A stretch of DNA of 64,000 nucleotides from Cordylochernes scorpioides (Eukaryota; Arthropoda; Arachnida; Pseudoscorpiones; Chernetidae): NCBI GenBank assembly GCA_030710605.1, contig CP092872.1, forward strand, positions 97,970,874-98,034,873, read 5' to 3'. A model generated the notes under the pieces. It saw only the letters and a program-made list of their open reading frames with translations, ran no database searches and was not told the origin of the DNA. The number at the start of each line of letters is the position of its first letter. Within the stretch, counting starts at the first letter, position 1. Of the stretch, positions 23,001-34,625 are shown piece after piece. Position numbers and translations under genes: made by a program.

Positions 23001-26000
23001 TGTCTATATACATGTCTTATACCTTGCTGTGTAGAATTTATTCTCTTTGTATCACACACGCCCAACTGCACTTCAACAACGCACTGAGTTAATAATGCAG
23101 TTATCTATAGTGTAGAATGTGTCTATATACATGTCTTATACCTTGCTGTGTAGAATTTATTCTCTTTGTATCACACACGCTCAACTGCACTTCAACAACG
23201 CACTGAGTTAATAATGCAGTTATCTATAGTGTAGAATGTGTCTATATACATGTCTTATACCTTGCTGTGTAGAATTTATTTTCTTTGTATCACACACGCT
23301 CAACTGCACTTCAACAACGCACTGAGTTAATAATACAGTTCTCTATAGTGTAGAATGTGTCTATATACATGTCTTATACCTTGCTGTGTAGAATTTATTC
23401 TCTTTGTATCACACACTCTCAACTGCACTTTAACAACGCACTGAGTTAATAATACAGTTCTCTATAGTGTAGAATGTGTCTACATCCATGTCTTATACCT
23501 TGCTGTGTAGAATTTATTTTCTTTGTATCACACACTCTCAACTGCACTTCAACAACGCACTGAGTTAATAATGCAGTTATCTATAGTGTAGAATGTGTCT
23601 ATATACATGTCTTATACCTTGCTGTGTAGAATTTATTCTCTTTGTATCACACAAGCTCAACTGCACTTCAACAACGCACTGAGTTAATAATACAGTTCTC
23701 TATAGTGTAGAATGTGTCTACGTCTATGTCTTGTATCGTGTGTTGTGTAGAATTTATTCTCTTTGTATCACACACTCTCAACTGCACTTCAACAACGCAC
23801 TGAGTTAATAATGCAGTTATCTATAGTGTAGAATGTGTCTATATACATGTCTTATACCTTGCTGTGTAGAATTTATTCTCTTTGTATCACACACGCTCAA
23901 CTGCACTTCAACAACGCACTGAGTTAATAATGCAGTTATCTATAGTGTAGAATGTGTCTATATACATGTCTTATACCTTGCTGTGTAGAATTTATTCTCT
24001 TTGTATCACACACGCCCAACTGCACTTTAACAACGCACTGAGTTAATAATACAGTTCTCTATAGTGTAGAATGTGTCTACATCCATGTCTTATATCTTGT
24101 TGTGTAGAATTTATTCTCTTTGTATCACACACTCTCAACTGCACTTTAACAACGCACTGAGTTAATAATACAGTTCTCTATAGTGTAGAGCATGTCTACA
24201 TCCATGTGTTATATCGTTTGTTGAGTAGAATTTATTCATCTTGTAACACACACTTTAATGCACAATAACAAAATGCACTTACTGAGTCAATAATATAGGT
24301 CTCTATAAGTGTAGAAGGGGTGAAAATTCATATATTGTATCGTGTTTTGTGTAGAATTTATTTTCATTTATCAAATCGCTTAATCAGTTAATAATTTAGT
24401 TCTCTATAGTGTAGAATGTGTGTACATTCATGTCTTATACTTGTTGTGTAGCGATATTATTTTTGTATTGCACACTCTACTGAAACTCAACACAACGCAC
24501 TGAGCTAATAATTCAGTTTTCTATAGTGTAGAACATATCTACATTTATGTCTTGTATCGTGTGTTGTGTAGAATTTATTATATTCGTGCCACGCACTCTA
24601 CTGCACCTTAACAACTCACAATGAATCAATAATTTAGATATCTATGATTTATAACGTGTGTACATTCATGTATTGTATCGTGTGTTGTGTAGAATTTATT
24701 CTACTTGGGTCATTTTATTAAACTCGCTTACTGAATTATTAATTTAGTTATCTATAGTGTAGAATGCTGTCTACATCCATGTCTTATATCTTGTTGTGTA
24801 GAATTTATTCTCTTTGTATCACACACTCTCAACTGCACTTTAACAACGCACTGAGTTAATAATACAGTTCTCTATAGTGTAGAATGTGTCTACATCCATG
24901 TCTTATATCTTGCTGTGTAGAATTTATTCTCTTTGTATCACACACTCTCAACTGCACTTTAACAACGCACTGAGTTAATAATACAGTTCTCTATAGTGTA
25001 GAATGTGTCTACATCCATGTCTTATATCTTGTTGTGTAGAATTTATTCTCTTTGTATCACACACGCTCAACTGCACTTTAACAACGCACTGAGTTAATAA
25101 TGCAGTTCTCTATAGTGTAGAATGTGTCTACATCCATGTCTTATACCTTGCTGTGTAGAATTTATTCTCTTTGTATCACACACGCTCAACTGCACTTCAA
25201 CAACGCACTGAGTTAATAATGCAGTTATCTATAGTGTAGAATGTGTCTATATACATGTCTTATACCTTGCTGTGTAGAATTTATTCTCTTTGTATCACAC
25301 ACGCTCAACTGCACTTCAACAACGCACTGAGTTAATAATGCAGTTATCTATAGTGTAGAATGTGTCTATATACATGTCTTATACCTTGCTGTGTAGAATT
25401 TATTCTCTTTGTATCACACACGCCCAACTGCACTTCAACAACGCACTGAGTTAATAATGCAGTTATCTATAGTGTAGAATGTGTCTATATACATGTCTTA
25501 TACCTTGCTGTGTAGAATTTATTCTCTTTGTATCACACACGCCCAACTGCACTTCAACAACGCACTGAGTTAATAATGCAGTTATCTATAGTGTAGAATG
25601 TGTCTATATACATGTCTTATACCTTGCTGTGTAGAATTTATTCTCTTTGTATCACACACGCTCAACTGCACTTCAACAACGCACTGAGTTAATAATGCAG
25701 TTATCTATAGTGTAGAATGTGTCTACATCCATGTCTTATACCTTGCTGTGTAGAATTTATTTTCTTTGTATCACACACGCTCAACTGCACTTCAACAACG
25801 CACTGAGTTAATAATGCAGTTATCTATAGTGTAGAATGTGTCTACATCCATGTCTTATACCTTGCTGTGTAGAATTTATTTTCTTTGTATCACACACGCT
25901 CAACTGCACTTCAACAACGCACTGAGTTAATAATACAGTTCTCTATAGTGTAGAATGTGTCTATATACATGTCTTATACCTTGCTGTGTAGAATTTATTC

Positions 26001-26137
26001 TCTTTGTATCACACACGCTCAACTGCACTTTAACAACGCACTGAGTTAATAATTCAGTTCTCTATAGTGTAGAATGTGTCTACATCCATGTCTTATATCT
26101 TGTTGTGTAGAATTTATTCTCTTTGTATCACACACTA
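20090..26137. repeat. 119-bp satellite array with higher-order duplication
   Basis: About 50 head-to-tail units of 119 bp, readable as GTGTAGAATTTATTCTCTTT, then GTATCACACACTCTCAACTG, CACTTTAACAACGCACTGAG and a last part ending TATCTTGTT. Units from about 20.8 kb onward are very alike; those at 20.09-20.79 kb are diverged. The same diverged block returns at about 24.19-24.79 kb, about 4.03 kb further on. Two unit subtypes alternate (CTACATCCATGTC versus CTATATACATGTC). The array runs into an assembly gap, so its length is unknown. Confidence 0.97.
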
Positions 26138-26237
26138 NNNNNNNNNNNNNNNNNNNNNNNNNNNNNNNNNNNNNNNNNNNNNNNNNNNNNNNNNNNNNNN
26201 NNNNNNNNNNNNNNNNNNNNNNNNNNNNNNNNNNNNN
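26138..26237. other. Assembly gap (100 N)
   Basis: Exactly 100 N directly after a 119-bp unit; a round 100 usually marks a gap of unknown size. Open frames that cross it are artefacts. Confidence 0.99.
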
Positions 26238-26587
26238 ATTTTATCTTTGGAAGAATGAAAATGAAGAATCTCAATCAAAGAATCTTTGGCAGTTTGACTT
26301 GTTCTCATATGAGGATGCTCCTAACATGGAAAAAATCATCTTTGTTGTTTACCTCAATATGGATTCAGATAGAGTGATGGTTGGTTGTGTTTACTTATAA
26401 TGCCGGCACATGGTTTGATAGGAAATGAAAGCAATAAAAAAACTAATGTTTCTTTTAACATATAATGTTAAAGTATGTAAAAGTGAATGTCAAAGTAATC
26501 ATTCCCCTCCTCAGAGTGCAGAAAGTCACTGAAAGGTCGGGAGTTGAACTATTGGTTGATGTGGATATGTTTTTCTCTATATAAAAT
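26238..26587. other. Spacer after the gap
   Basis: The first 160 bp are open in one frame up to a stop at 26400 but show no family motif. The satellite does not continue on this side of the gap. Confidence 0.4.
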
Positions 26588-26675
26588 AAACTTCTACTGT
26601 CCTTACTGCGATGAAAATGAAATTGGAAGGACTTGGATCATCAGTGTTTCATCGCAGTAAGGAGAGTAGAAGTTT
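26588..26675. mobile_element. Hairpin MITE
   Basis: Left arm AAACTTCTACTGTCCTTACT and right arm AGTAAGGAGAGTAGAAGTTT are inverted, giving a stem of about 29 bp with a few mismatches around CGATGAAA..TTTCATCG. Related sequence occurs at 37675-37740 and 12985-13035. Confidence 0.7.
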
Positions 26676-26699
26676 GTTTTGTTTGTTAAAAGAAACATT

Positions 26700-27340
26700 C
26701 GAGCTTTAATGATTTCATTTCCTATGGAATTATGTACCGAGTGAGATGGTTCATTATTGCTTTATATCCATTTATAGCTAATTTCATCATTTATTCAGTA
26801 TCGCCATTTAGTTCTGTTGCTTTTTCCATAAATCTGAGTTCCATAGCTCACCACACTGTTGTTGGTCCAAGGTTGTCTAGGTACAACTAACTGCCAAATC
26901 TGAAGACTGTTTTCGTTTATCTGGCCAATCCATCTGATTGGATTCAGCTTTACATCGTAAAAATTGACAAAATGTGGATCTCCATACTATATGAGTCCAG
27001 TTTGTCTCAAACATGTACACGGACTAAAAGATCAACTTCACCTGTACTTCCGTGTGAAAAGGAAATTTTCAAAAGTTTTCTGATAAGTAGATAGAACAGA
27101 AAGTATCCGTGTGTATTCAATATTCCACATGAATATTAATAATTAACTAAAAGATAATTCGCTGAGGAAAGAATTTCTTTGTTTATCACGTCAATACAAA
27201 CTTTCGGGTGTAACAGCCCTTCGACAGGTATAATTATGATATTCTAGCCATAGTCCCACCACGAAGTGTCTTTTATTTATAATATTTTACTAAAGGGGGA
27301 TTATAATATTAACATTTAATAATTAACATTTGCTAAAACA
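26700..27340. other. Spacer with repeat-end fragment
   Basis: No gene. 27160-27240 (ATTCGCTGAGGAAAGAATTT then TTTCGGGTGTAACAGCCCTT) recurs at 46498-46575. Its CTTCGGGCG/CCCTTCTACAGG-like core also appears in the arms of the foldback element. Confidence 0.5.
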
Positions 27341-27344
27341 ATAT

Positions 27345-27858
27345 TGTTACGTGTAAGGCCTCCAAACGATTACAACCTCCGCCAATAGATGGCGCTTTCG
27401 CCTGATTCCCTTGCTGGCTGATGTGGGAGTCGCCGACTGCTGTGGTCCCGTTTCCTGGAGAGGTTAACTGTAAATACCCTTTTATGTTGGCCCCAGGATG
27501 TAATATAATGTAAATACCCGTTGTCTATTATCTCATTTGGATGTAATGTTTGGTAGTGGATGACAATAAAAGTCAGTGCTCCAAGTCTCCGTGCCGCCTT
27601 CTGTCGTTACTCTCGCCATTGCCATCATCGCCAGGCTGCTGCTACTCTTCTGGTAAGTCTCTCGTGTCCCCCCACCAGTGGTAAGGCCGAGAGATACTGC
27701 CAGAGGAAGGGAGTTTCCACTGGAGAGGTGGAACTCAGGACGTCTTTGGGTGGCCTGCGGGGAAAAGTTGCAGGGAAGAGCAACAGGAGCCTGAGTAGGT
27801 GATCCACGAAGGAGGAAGCGGCGTTGTCGCAAAGAACCGGTAGGGTCCAGACGCGACA
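27345..27858 (+). mobile_element. Probable solo LTR
   Basis: 514-bp GC-richer block with ends TGTTACGTG..ACGCGACA and ATAT on both flanks (27341-27344, 27859-27862). It contains AATAAA near 27565. Overlapping frames on both strands inside it resemble no known protein. No internal retroelement region adjoins it. Confidence 0.55.
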
Positions 27859-27862
27859 ATAT

Positions 27863-30800
27863 TTAACAATGAGGAGATGTACGGCATCCAAATGTGGTGA
27901 TTTCCTCTCTACATCTGAATATTCTCTCATCATTCTCCAGTCGCCACTCATTAGCGTTGCATCTTACAACAAATGTGTACATCGATTATCTGGATCTCCT
28001 TCAAGATGGAAGTCGTCAAATCATATTTGTTTATCTGAATTCTTTATTATATATATAAAAATATTGGAATAATTGCTAAAAATATATATTTTTTTCAAAA
28101 ACACATTCAGGATTTTACCCGCAGATAATAGAGTAAGAGAAGCGCAAAGAATTATAATATTTGAATTAAAACAATATTTGTGTTGGGCCAAATATCCACT
28201 GAGGCAGAACCCAGCGGAATCTAGGCCAATCGGCTAGTTGAATCTATATACCACTTAGATATTGTATATATAGGATTAGGTAATTCTCTAGTGAATACAG
28301 TAGGTGTCCTAACACGGCACGTGGTCCTGTACTCCATGTACAACAACATTGATTGTACAACAATATACTTCCAACAATTAGCCTGCGGTTGTTGTAACGA
28401 CCTGGTCATTAGCGTTCTGCGACAATTATGTCAGGATAATTGATTTTTGTCATTGTTGTTTCGGACACCTGACACTGGGTCTACGTTATGTTGACCGGCT
28501 CAAACCTTTGGTAGATATGTAAATAATATTTTGTTTTCCTTATTCTACTCGCCTTAAGTCAGGCAGTACTTTATCAAATTCTGTTTTATATATATTCCTT
28601 AAGCACAATTAAAGCAAATTGTGATTAAAATATGTTTTATTATTTTACCACGACTGCAATCTAAGTACTCATGGATTCCAAGATCAATAAAATGATCAAT
28701 AATTCTCTATATCAACCAGCAAGTAATAATTCTATAACTCCATTAAAAATAGCAGCACGTGTTTCTTTTGAATGAAAAATCGAAATTTATTTTAAGGAGA
28801 AATAACGATTATTTCTAGCCTTAGGGATGAAGTATTAAAGGATGGATTGTAAAGAGTAATGATAAACGGAAAAATAAAAGTGTCCAGGGAAGGGAATTAA
28901 TATAATAATGATTATGTTGAGTTGATGATAAAACTGTTTTGCCGTGGGCTGTTGTCTTCACTGAGTTGACATTTCAATGATGAGAAATATCGGAAGGGAT
29001 TGGTTCAACAATTCTTCAGCTAGTGTTTTAAATATATTTTTTATTATTCCTAATAATATTGCTCGAGAATCATTGTAAATTATGAAATTTTAACAAATAT
29101 GATAGTTAAAAAACTATATGTGTTTGTGACATGGAATTTTACGAACATCCATAATTTTTTGCCTCTAATTAAAATGTGAAGGGGAATAAAAATAAAAACT
29201 TAAAGAGTTGTATCTGCCAAGATAACAGATGGTAAATGAGATATTTAGAACTCTCTTCAAACATATTTTCCTCTTTAGTATTCATTCTACGTTCAAATGA
29301 TGAAGATATCGTTAATTCAACAACGTCTTGTAATACCTCAAATGAGTATTCGTATTTATAACGTTGCTTGATAAAAGGAAATTCCCTGAAAGCTTGTAAA
29401 CTAGAAATTATATTTTTAAAAATGCGCAGCGCTTATATATATCTGTATTTTTATATATAACTAAAATACGCTAGGTAATTGTTCAAATAACTCAACAACA
29501 ACAATGGCTTTATCAAATTCTTCAAACTCTACTGGTTAATCTATATGTATCCAGGCTATGGATCTCATCAATGCAGTTACCGCTCACCTTTTCATGACAT
29601 GCTGGAGATGTAATATAATTTTAATGATTTCACTCTCAATTGTTTAATAACCAATAATTAAATGAATTTATATATATAGGATCAGATATATAAATATTTA
29701 ATGATAATAATAATAGGTTACTATTGATGTAAACTCGGGTATCAGCAATACAGTCGCAACGGGAACATTCCAAGAAGAATTCAACCTGAAAATGAAACGA
29801 TATAATCTACATCAAACCACTCTCACGTCGCCAACATTTGCCATAGCAGAATATAAGGAGATCAAGAATCATAATTCTGCCCTACACGGAATAAAACGCC
29901 AAATATCAGAATAATTCATAAAAATAAATTTGTCTTACAAGTACAGATGAAGAATGACAATTTTTTTTATCCTCCAAGTAAATTTTCTATCCATATTTTG
30001 GCCATAGTTTTGGCCTAGAGACTCTACCAGCTAAACACTTCTTTGGCAGATTGTGAAGAGATTTCATAAAGGTTCCTTCATCGCCGAAGACCACCTTCAG
30101 ACATTGATAAATCCTGCTCGAAGCCTTTCAGGAAAATGGGTGAGATCATGAGGAAGTTGTGGAATTGGCATGAAGGTCTTTACGAAAATCCTATTCTATC
30201 TAGAAAAGCATTGTACAATAAAATGGATAATCCCTTGTTTTAATATCAATTTGAAAATATCAGGCTTCCGGGGAAAAGTTTCTTATAGAATATTTTAATT
30301 CACAAATCTCTAGCTTTCATACACGGAAGCCCTTCTACAGGAAAAAAAAAAGATTTTACATTAAATCGCCAAAATAAGGCAAAAGTTAAAATAAAATACA
30401 TAGAGTGTTTACAATTATTTGATTGTGTGTGCAGATTTAACAATGTGTATTACAGCAAGGATATATGCATAAGTCGCAAGGATATATACGCATATAAGTC
30501 GGAAGTATCTCTAAGAAAGCATCAGCTGATATAGATCAGTCAGTGGGTGATGACGTAACAATGAAGAAATCTCATCAAGATTCTGTCGAGGGTTGATGAG
30601 ACTTCCAGCAGCCGAACAATAGCAGCCGATCACATTCCTCTGCGATACCATCAGCCGAGAAATGTAAATACGTCAGGTAATGTACGAGCCATTTACCTGT
30701 CTTGTTCCATTTGATCTATTGGCGATTTTGTTGGCTAAATGGCCAATTTGTTAGGATTCCTTTTCTTTGATGTATGTACATTTTGATTTGTCTTTTCTTT

Positions 30801-30932
30801 CCTTTCTTTTCAATGTAGAATTTTTGTAGAATTTTGGTTACGGTATTTATGCAAATAGGAATTTACAAAGATATCTACAGAATCAGGCCTATTCAATATT
30901 TTTGTATTAAATTTCAACTTTGAGTTGCATAT
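27863..30932. other. 3-kb AT-rich spacer without recognised gene
   Basis: Read on both strands; no exon, domain or clear tandem repeat. 30290-30350 carries another CCCTTCTACAGG fragment. Confidence 0.5.
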
Positions 30933-31269
30933 TGTTACATCATGATTAATGGCGTATTTATTATATTATTTTTAATATATTTGAAATTTAAATTATATAT
31001 TTATTTATTTTTATATAAAATATTCTATGATATTTATTTAAAACAGATTAGATTATCATCATTTGTATTTAGGTACACTGTGACTTCACTGCTCTCTTTG
31101 ATGTGAGAAAATAAATAAAGCATTCTGGAGGTTACTTAAAGTAGACTTATCTCATTATTCCCTTATATAAATTTGTAGGATGGTTGAAACACGCTCTGGT
31201 AAGATGCAAGACCCAGCACAGGAGAGAATCAAGGCTGAAGAGTCTGCCAAGCCGCAACCTGGTGCAACA
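30933..31269 (+). repeat. 5' LTR
   Basis: 337 bp, ends TGTT..AACA. Holds AATAAATAAAG near 31110, TATATAAA near 31164 and the first about 30 codons of gag. The TATA box is only about 15 nt before the first gag ATG (31180), so the in-frame ATG at 31204 may be the one used. Confidence 0.95.
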
Positions 31270-32343
31270 ATTGGTAGAGATGCTAGTTCCGACCCAGTTG
31301 TCCTGAATCCCAACATCGACATCCCCAAGTATGATGGAACGGAAGACCCTCGCCCATGGATTGAATCTCTTGAAGAAATTGGCTTCCTGTACCATTGGGC
31401 AGACTACATTATCTCTCGTTATGCTGCCATGAATATGATTGGTAGCGCCAAAACCTGGCTGAACCTACACAAGATAAGTTTCACCAGCTGGGAAAATTTC
31501 AAGAGCCGCCTAATTGAGGATTTTGCCTCAGACGCCAACAAAGAAGAAATTAAGATGAAACTAAACAGGATGCAACAGTGGAATGAACCTGCAATCAGGT
31601 TCGCAGAGGATATCCTTGTACTGTGCAACAAGGTCGACCCCCAAATGGAAGAAAAGACTAAAATAAACTGGGTTATTGGAGGGTTAAAGAAAGAATACTC
31701 TTTTGCCCTTCACCTAAACCCTCCTAAAAATACCAATGAACTCCTAGAAATTTGTAAGAAGCTGGATTTGTTCGAAAAGAATTACCAAGAACGTGCAGAA
31801 AAATCAAAAGCTCTATATAATGGACCACGCTCTCCTCGTCCCCATCATCAAGAGCAATGGAAGAATGCTACGGCGTTCAGAAGACCATATCAGAACACCT
31901 CCAAGCCCCAGGCCCCCGCTCCGAGGTACTACCAGAACACCTCCAAGCCCCAGGCCCCCACTCCGAGGTACTACCAGGACAAACCTCTGCCCCAGGTATC
32001 TGCCCCTAGACGATCTTACACTCCTAATCCTGAGCCAAAACCGGTCTACCCAAGTAAAACATACAATAAGAACCCAAATTCAATTAGGAATAGGACAGAA
32101 GACGGGAGACCAATCTGCTTTAAATGTAACAAGCCAGGGCACGTGGCCCGTTATTGTAGGGTCAAGTTTATAAGAATCTTAGAAGAGGATCCAGCAGATA
32201 CCCAAGAGAAGGTCGAAGAGAAATGCCAAATGAATGAAATATCAGAGAAATCAGGACCTCGGCTTTATGCCGATGTATGTCATAACACACAGACAAATAT
32301 TCCTACCCGGAATAGATATTCCGTGTTGGAAGATTTAAACTAA
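31180..32343 (+). CDS. gag: Retrotransposon Gag (capsid and nucleocapsid)
   Basis: 387 residues. Structural polyprotein that packages element RNA. Residues about 50-210 fit a retrotransposon capsid region (PKYDGTEDPRPWIESLEE, then ..AKTWLN, ..WENFKSRLIEDF, ..KLNRMQQ). Residues about 225-285 are Pro/Tyr-rich with a duplicated YYQNTSKPQAP unit. Near 310-323 is one CCHC zinc knuckle, CFKCNKPGHVARYC. The start codon lies inside the 5' LTR. The stop UAA at 32341 directly follows UUUAAAC (32334-32340), a textbook -1 slippery heptamer in the correct frame; pol is in the -1 frame and overlaps from 32316. Confidence 0.93.
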   Translation: MVETRSGKMQDPAQERIKAEESAKPQPGATIGRDASSDPVVLNPNIDIPKYDGTEDPRPWIESLEEIGFLYHWADYIISRYAAMNMIGSAKTWLNLHKISFTSWENFKSRLIEDFASDANKEEIKMKLNRMQQWNEPAIRFAEDILVLCNKVDPQMEEKTKINWVIGGLKKEYSFALHLNPPKNTNELLEICKKLDLFEKNYQERAEKSKALYNGPRSPRPHHQEQWKNATAFRRPYQNTSKPQAPAPRYYQNTSKPQAPTPRYYQDKPLPQVSAPRRSYTPNPEPKPVYPSKTYNKNPNSIRNRTEDGRPICFKCNKPGHVARYCRVKFIRILEEDPADTQEKVEEKCQMNEISEKSGPRLYADVCHNTQTNIPTRNRYSVLEDLN

Positions 32344-34625
32344 GCGTCGCGCCTGAATCTGTCAATCAAAGCAAGTCGACCATAAACGGAATCAAGAAGT
32401 TGGACCCTAAATACAAATTAAAAATTAACGTGGACAAGATAGGGACTTTTGAAGCTTTGGTTGATACAGGTGCTGACCTCTCAGTGGTCGACCTCAGAAC
32501 GGCCCTCGATACAGGCCATGGTATAAGTAAACTCGCAAAAATTTGTGCAGGACCCGATGGAAAAATATTGGACATGGTAGGAAGTATATTTTTAAATATA
32601 AAAATTGATGACGAAACATTATCACACAACTTTGTGATATTGAAAACGCATTTACGGACATTAATTCTTGGGAGAGATTTCCTTAAGAAAATGAACGCAA
32701 AAATAGATTGTAAGCAAGAAACTATCAAATACGATTTGACGAATAATCATGACGAAATCAATTTTGAAATGTTGAAAATAAAGAGTGCCAAGGATTCCAT
32801 TGTACCGGAATGTTCCATGAAATTGATCAAGGCATTGGTAGAAACAGAGGATGGAGAATATATTATCGAGGAGAGCAGCAAAATGTTTCAAACAAATGGA
32901 CTTCGTCTAGCAAGAAGCTTGATCAATGTTATAAATAGGGAAACACACATCTGGATAACTAATCCGTATCCTCGACCGTTAAAAATAATGAAAAACCAAA
33001 CATTGGCTTTTGGAAGTAGTCCAGCGAAAATAAATGTGAGTCGAGAAAGAGAGGTAGAAGAGAACAAAGAACCTAGATTCCAAATAAACGAAAATCTTTC
33101 ACCAAAGGAACAGAAGGAGTTAAAACAAGTTTTAGAAAGGTATGGAGATCTTTTTTCGTCGAGATTAGGGAGAACCAATTTGGCAAAACATCGGATAGAC
33201 ACAGAAGACGCGAAGCCAATTAAACACAAGCCTTACCGGGTAAGTGCTAAAGAACGAGATATTATAAAAGAGCAAATTGACGAGATGCTTACAGAAGGCA
33301 TAATTAGGCCATCTTCTAGCCCCTGGTCTTTTCCAGTAATATTGGTCAAGAAGCGAGATGGTAAATACAGATTTTGTGTGGACTACAGAAAACTGAATAA
33401 TGTGACAGTAAAAGATGTCTATCCGATCCCTAGAATAGACGAAGTTATGGATACTCTCCAAGGATCTACACACTTCTCAGCAATAGACCTCAGATCTGGA
33501 TATTGGCAAGTTGAAGTTGAAGAAAGAGACAAAGAGAAAACAGCTTTCACTACAGCACATGGATTATATGAATTCAACGTGATGCCTTTTGGACTTTGTA
33601 ACGCGCCTGCTACCTTTGAGAGAAATATGGAGAATATGCTTGGAAATCTGAGATGGCAAATTTGTTTGTGTTATCTGGATGATGTTATCATATATAGCCC
33701 GGATTTTCCAACGCACCTCAAAAGACTTGAAGCTGTTTTTAGATGTTTTCGTGAATCTAATTTAAGGTTAAACGACAAAAAATGCCGATTTTCTTTTGAA
33801 GAATTGGAGATTCTCGGCTATATAACGAGCAAACATGGTATAAAACCCGCGGAACATAACATCAAAGCTGTCAGAAATTTCCCTCGGCCCAAAAAGGTCA
33901 AAGAAGTACAATCCTTTTTGGGAATGTGTTCATATTATAGAAAATTTATCAAAGACTTCTCAAAAATTGCTGACCCTTTGACCAACCTTATAAAAAAAAG
34001 TGTATCATTTATCTGGACAGAAAGACAAGAGGAAGCGTTTCAAACCCTAAAAACAGCACTATTAAGTCCACCAATTTTAGGTCACTTCAATCCAAATGCA
34101 CCTACTTATGTTCATACTGATGCGTCCAACATCGGCATAGGTGCAACACTTGTCCAAGACATCGGTGGTGAAGAGAAGGTGATCTCATATTTGAGTCGTA
34201 CCCTAAGTAAAGCGGAGCAAAATTATTCAACCACTGAAAAAGAATGTCTGGCCGTTGTCTGGTCAATGTCAAAATTACGACCCTACCTTTATGGAAGACA
34301 CTTTAAAATAGTAACAGACCACCACGCCTTATGCTGGCTCAAAAACTTGAAGGATCCAACAGGTCGATTGGCAAGATGGGCATTGAAAATTCAAGAATAT
34401 GACTTCGATATAATACATAAATCAGGAAAGAAACATCTGGACGCCGATGGCTTATCTAGGGGACCCTTACCAGAAACTGATTGGGATGAGGATTTTGAAA
34501 GGCTATTTTTAAATCAAATAACAGACGAAGAGGATAAGTTTATCGAAAGTGTTAAGAAAAACCTTAATGGAAGCAGGCGATCAATTGCGCAAAACTTTAA
34601 AGTAGAAGATGGATGCCTCCTTTAA
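32316..34625 (+). CDS. pol: Pol: protease, reverse transcriptase, RNase H
   Basis: Open from 32316 in the -1 frame of gag, so expression by -1 frameshift at UUUAAAC is likely; the first clear homology starts near 32400. Order: aspartic protease (ALVDTGADLSVVD), reverse transcriptase (YRFCVDYRKLN; AIDLRSGYWQ; catalytic YLDDVIIY), connection, RNase H (VHTDASNIGIGATL; TTEKECLAVVW; TDHHALCWL; DADGLSR). It ends at UAA 34623-34625 just where the integrase should continue. The integrase frame overlaps by a few codons in the +1 direction. Copies RNA to DNA and removes the RNA strand. Confidence 0.93.
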   Translation: MFRVGRFKLSVAPESVNQSKSTINGIKKLDPKYKLKINVDKIGTFEALVDTGADLSVVDLRTALDTGHGISKLAKICAGPDGKILDMVGSIFLNIKIDDETLSHNFVILKTHLRTLILGRDFLKKMNAKIDCKQETIKYDLTNNHDEINFEMLKIKSAKDSIVPECSMKLIKALVETEDGEYIIEESSKMFQTNGLRLARSLINVINRETHIWITNPYPRPLKIMKNQTLAFGSSPAKINVSREREVEENKEPRFQINENLSPKEQKELKQVLERYGDLFSSRLGRTNLAKHRIDTEDAKPIKHKPYRVSAKERDIIKEQIDEMLTEGIIRPSSSPWSFPVILVKKRDGKYRFCVDYRKLNNVTVKDVYPIPRIDEVMDTLQGSTHFSAIDLRSGYWQVEVEERDKEKTAFTTAHGLYEFNVMPFGLCNAPATFERNMENMLGNLRWQICLCYLDDVIIYSPDFPTHLKRLEAVFRCFRESNLRLNDKKCRFSFEELEILGYITSKHGIKPAEHNIKAVRNFPRPKKVKEVQSFLGMCSYYRKFIKDFSKIADPLTNLIKKSVSFIWTERQEEAFQTLKTALLSPPILGHFNPNAPTYVHTDASNIGIGATLVQDIGGEEKVISYLSRTLSKAEQNYSTTEKECLAVVWSMSKLRPYLYGRHFKIVTDHHALCWLKNLKDPTGRLARWALKIQEYDFDIIHKSGKKHLDADGLSRGPLPETDWDEDFERLFLNQITDEEDKFIESVKKNLNGSRRSIAQNFKVEDGCLL

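Noticed and set aside
20090..26137. CRISPR-like array
   Set aside because: Units are contiguous 119-bp repeats without distinct spacers, in a eukaryotic genome.
26074..26400. Frames that cross the N gap
   Set aside because: They join satellite and unique DNA through unknown bases.
27533..27951. Overlapping ORFs of about 108 residues on both strands
   Set aside because: They fall in a probable solo LTR and resemble no protein.
34609..34611. ATG 34609 as a genuine integrase start
   Set aside because: Integrase homology continues upstream in the pol frame; the ATG is only the first one after a frame break.
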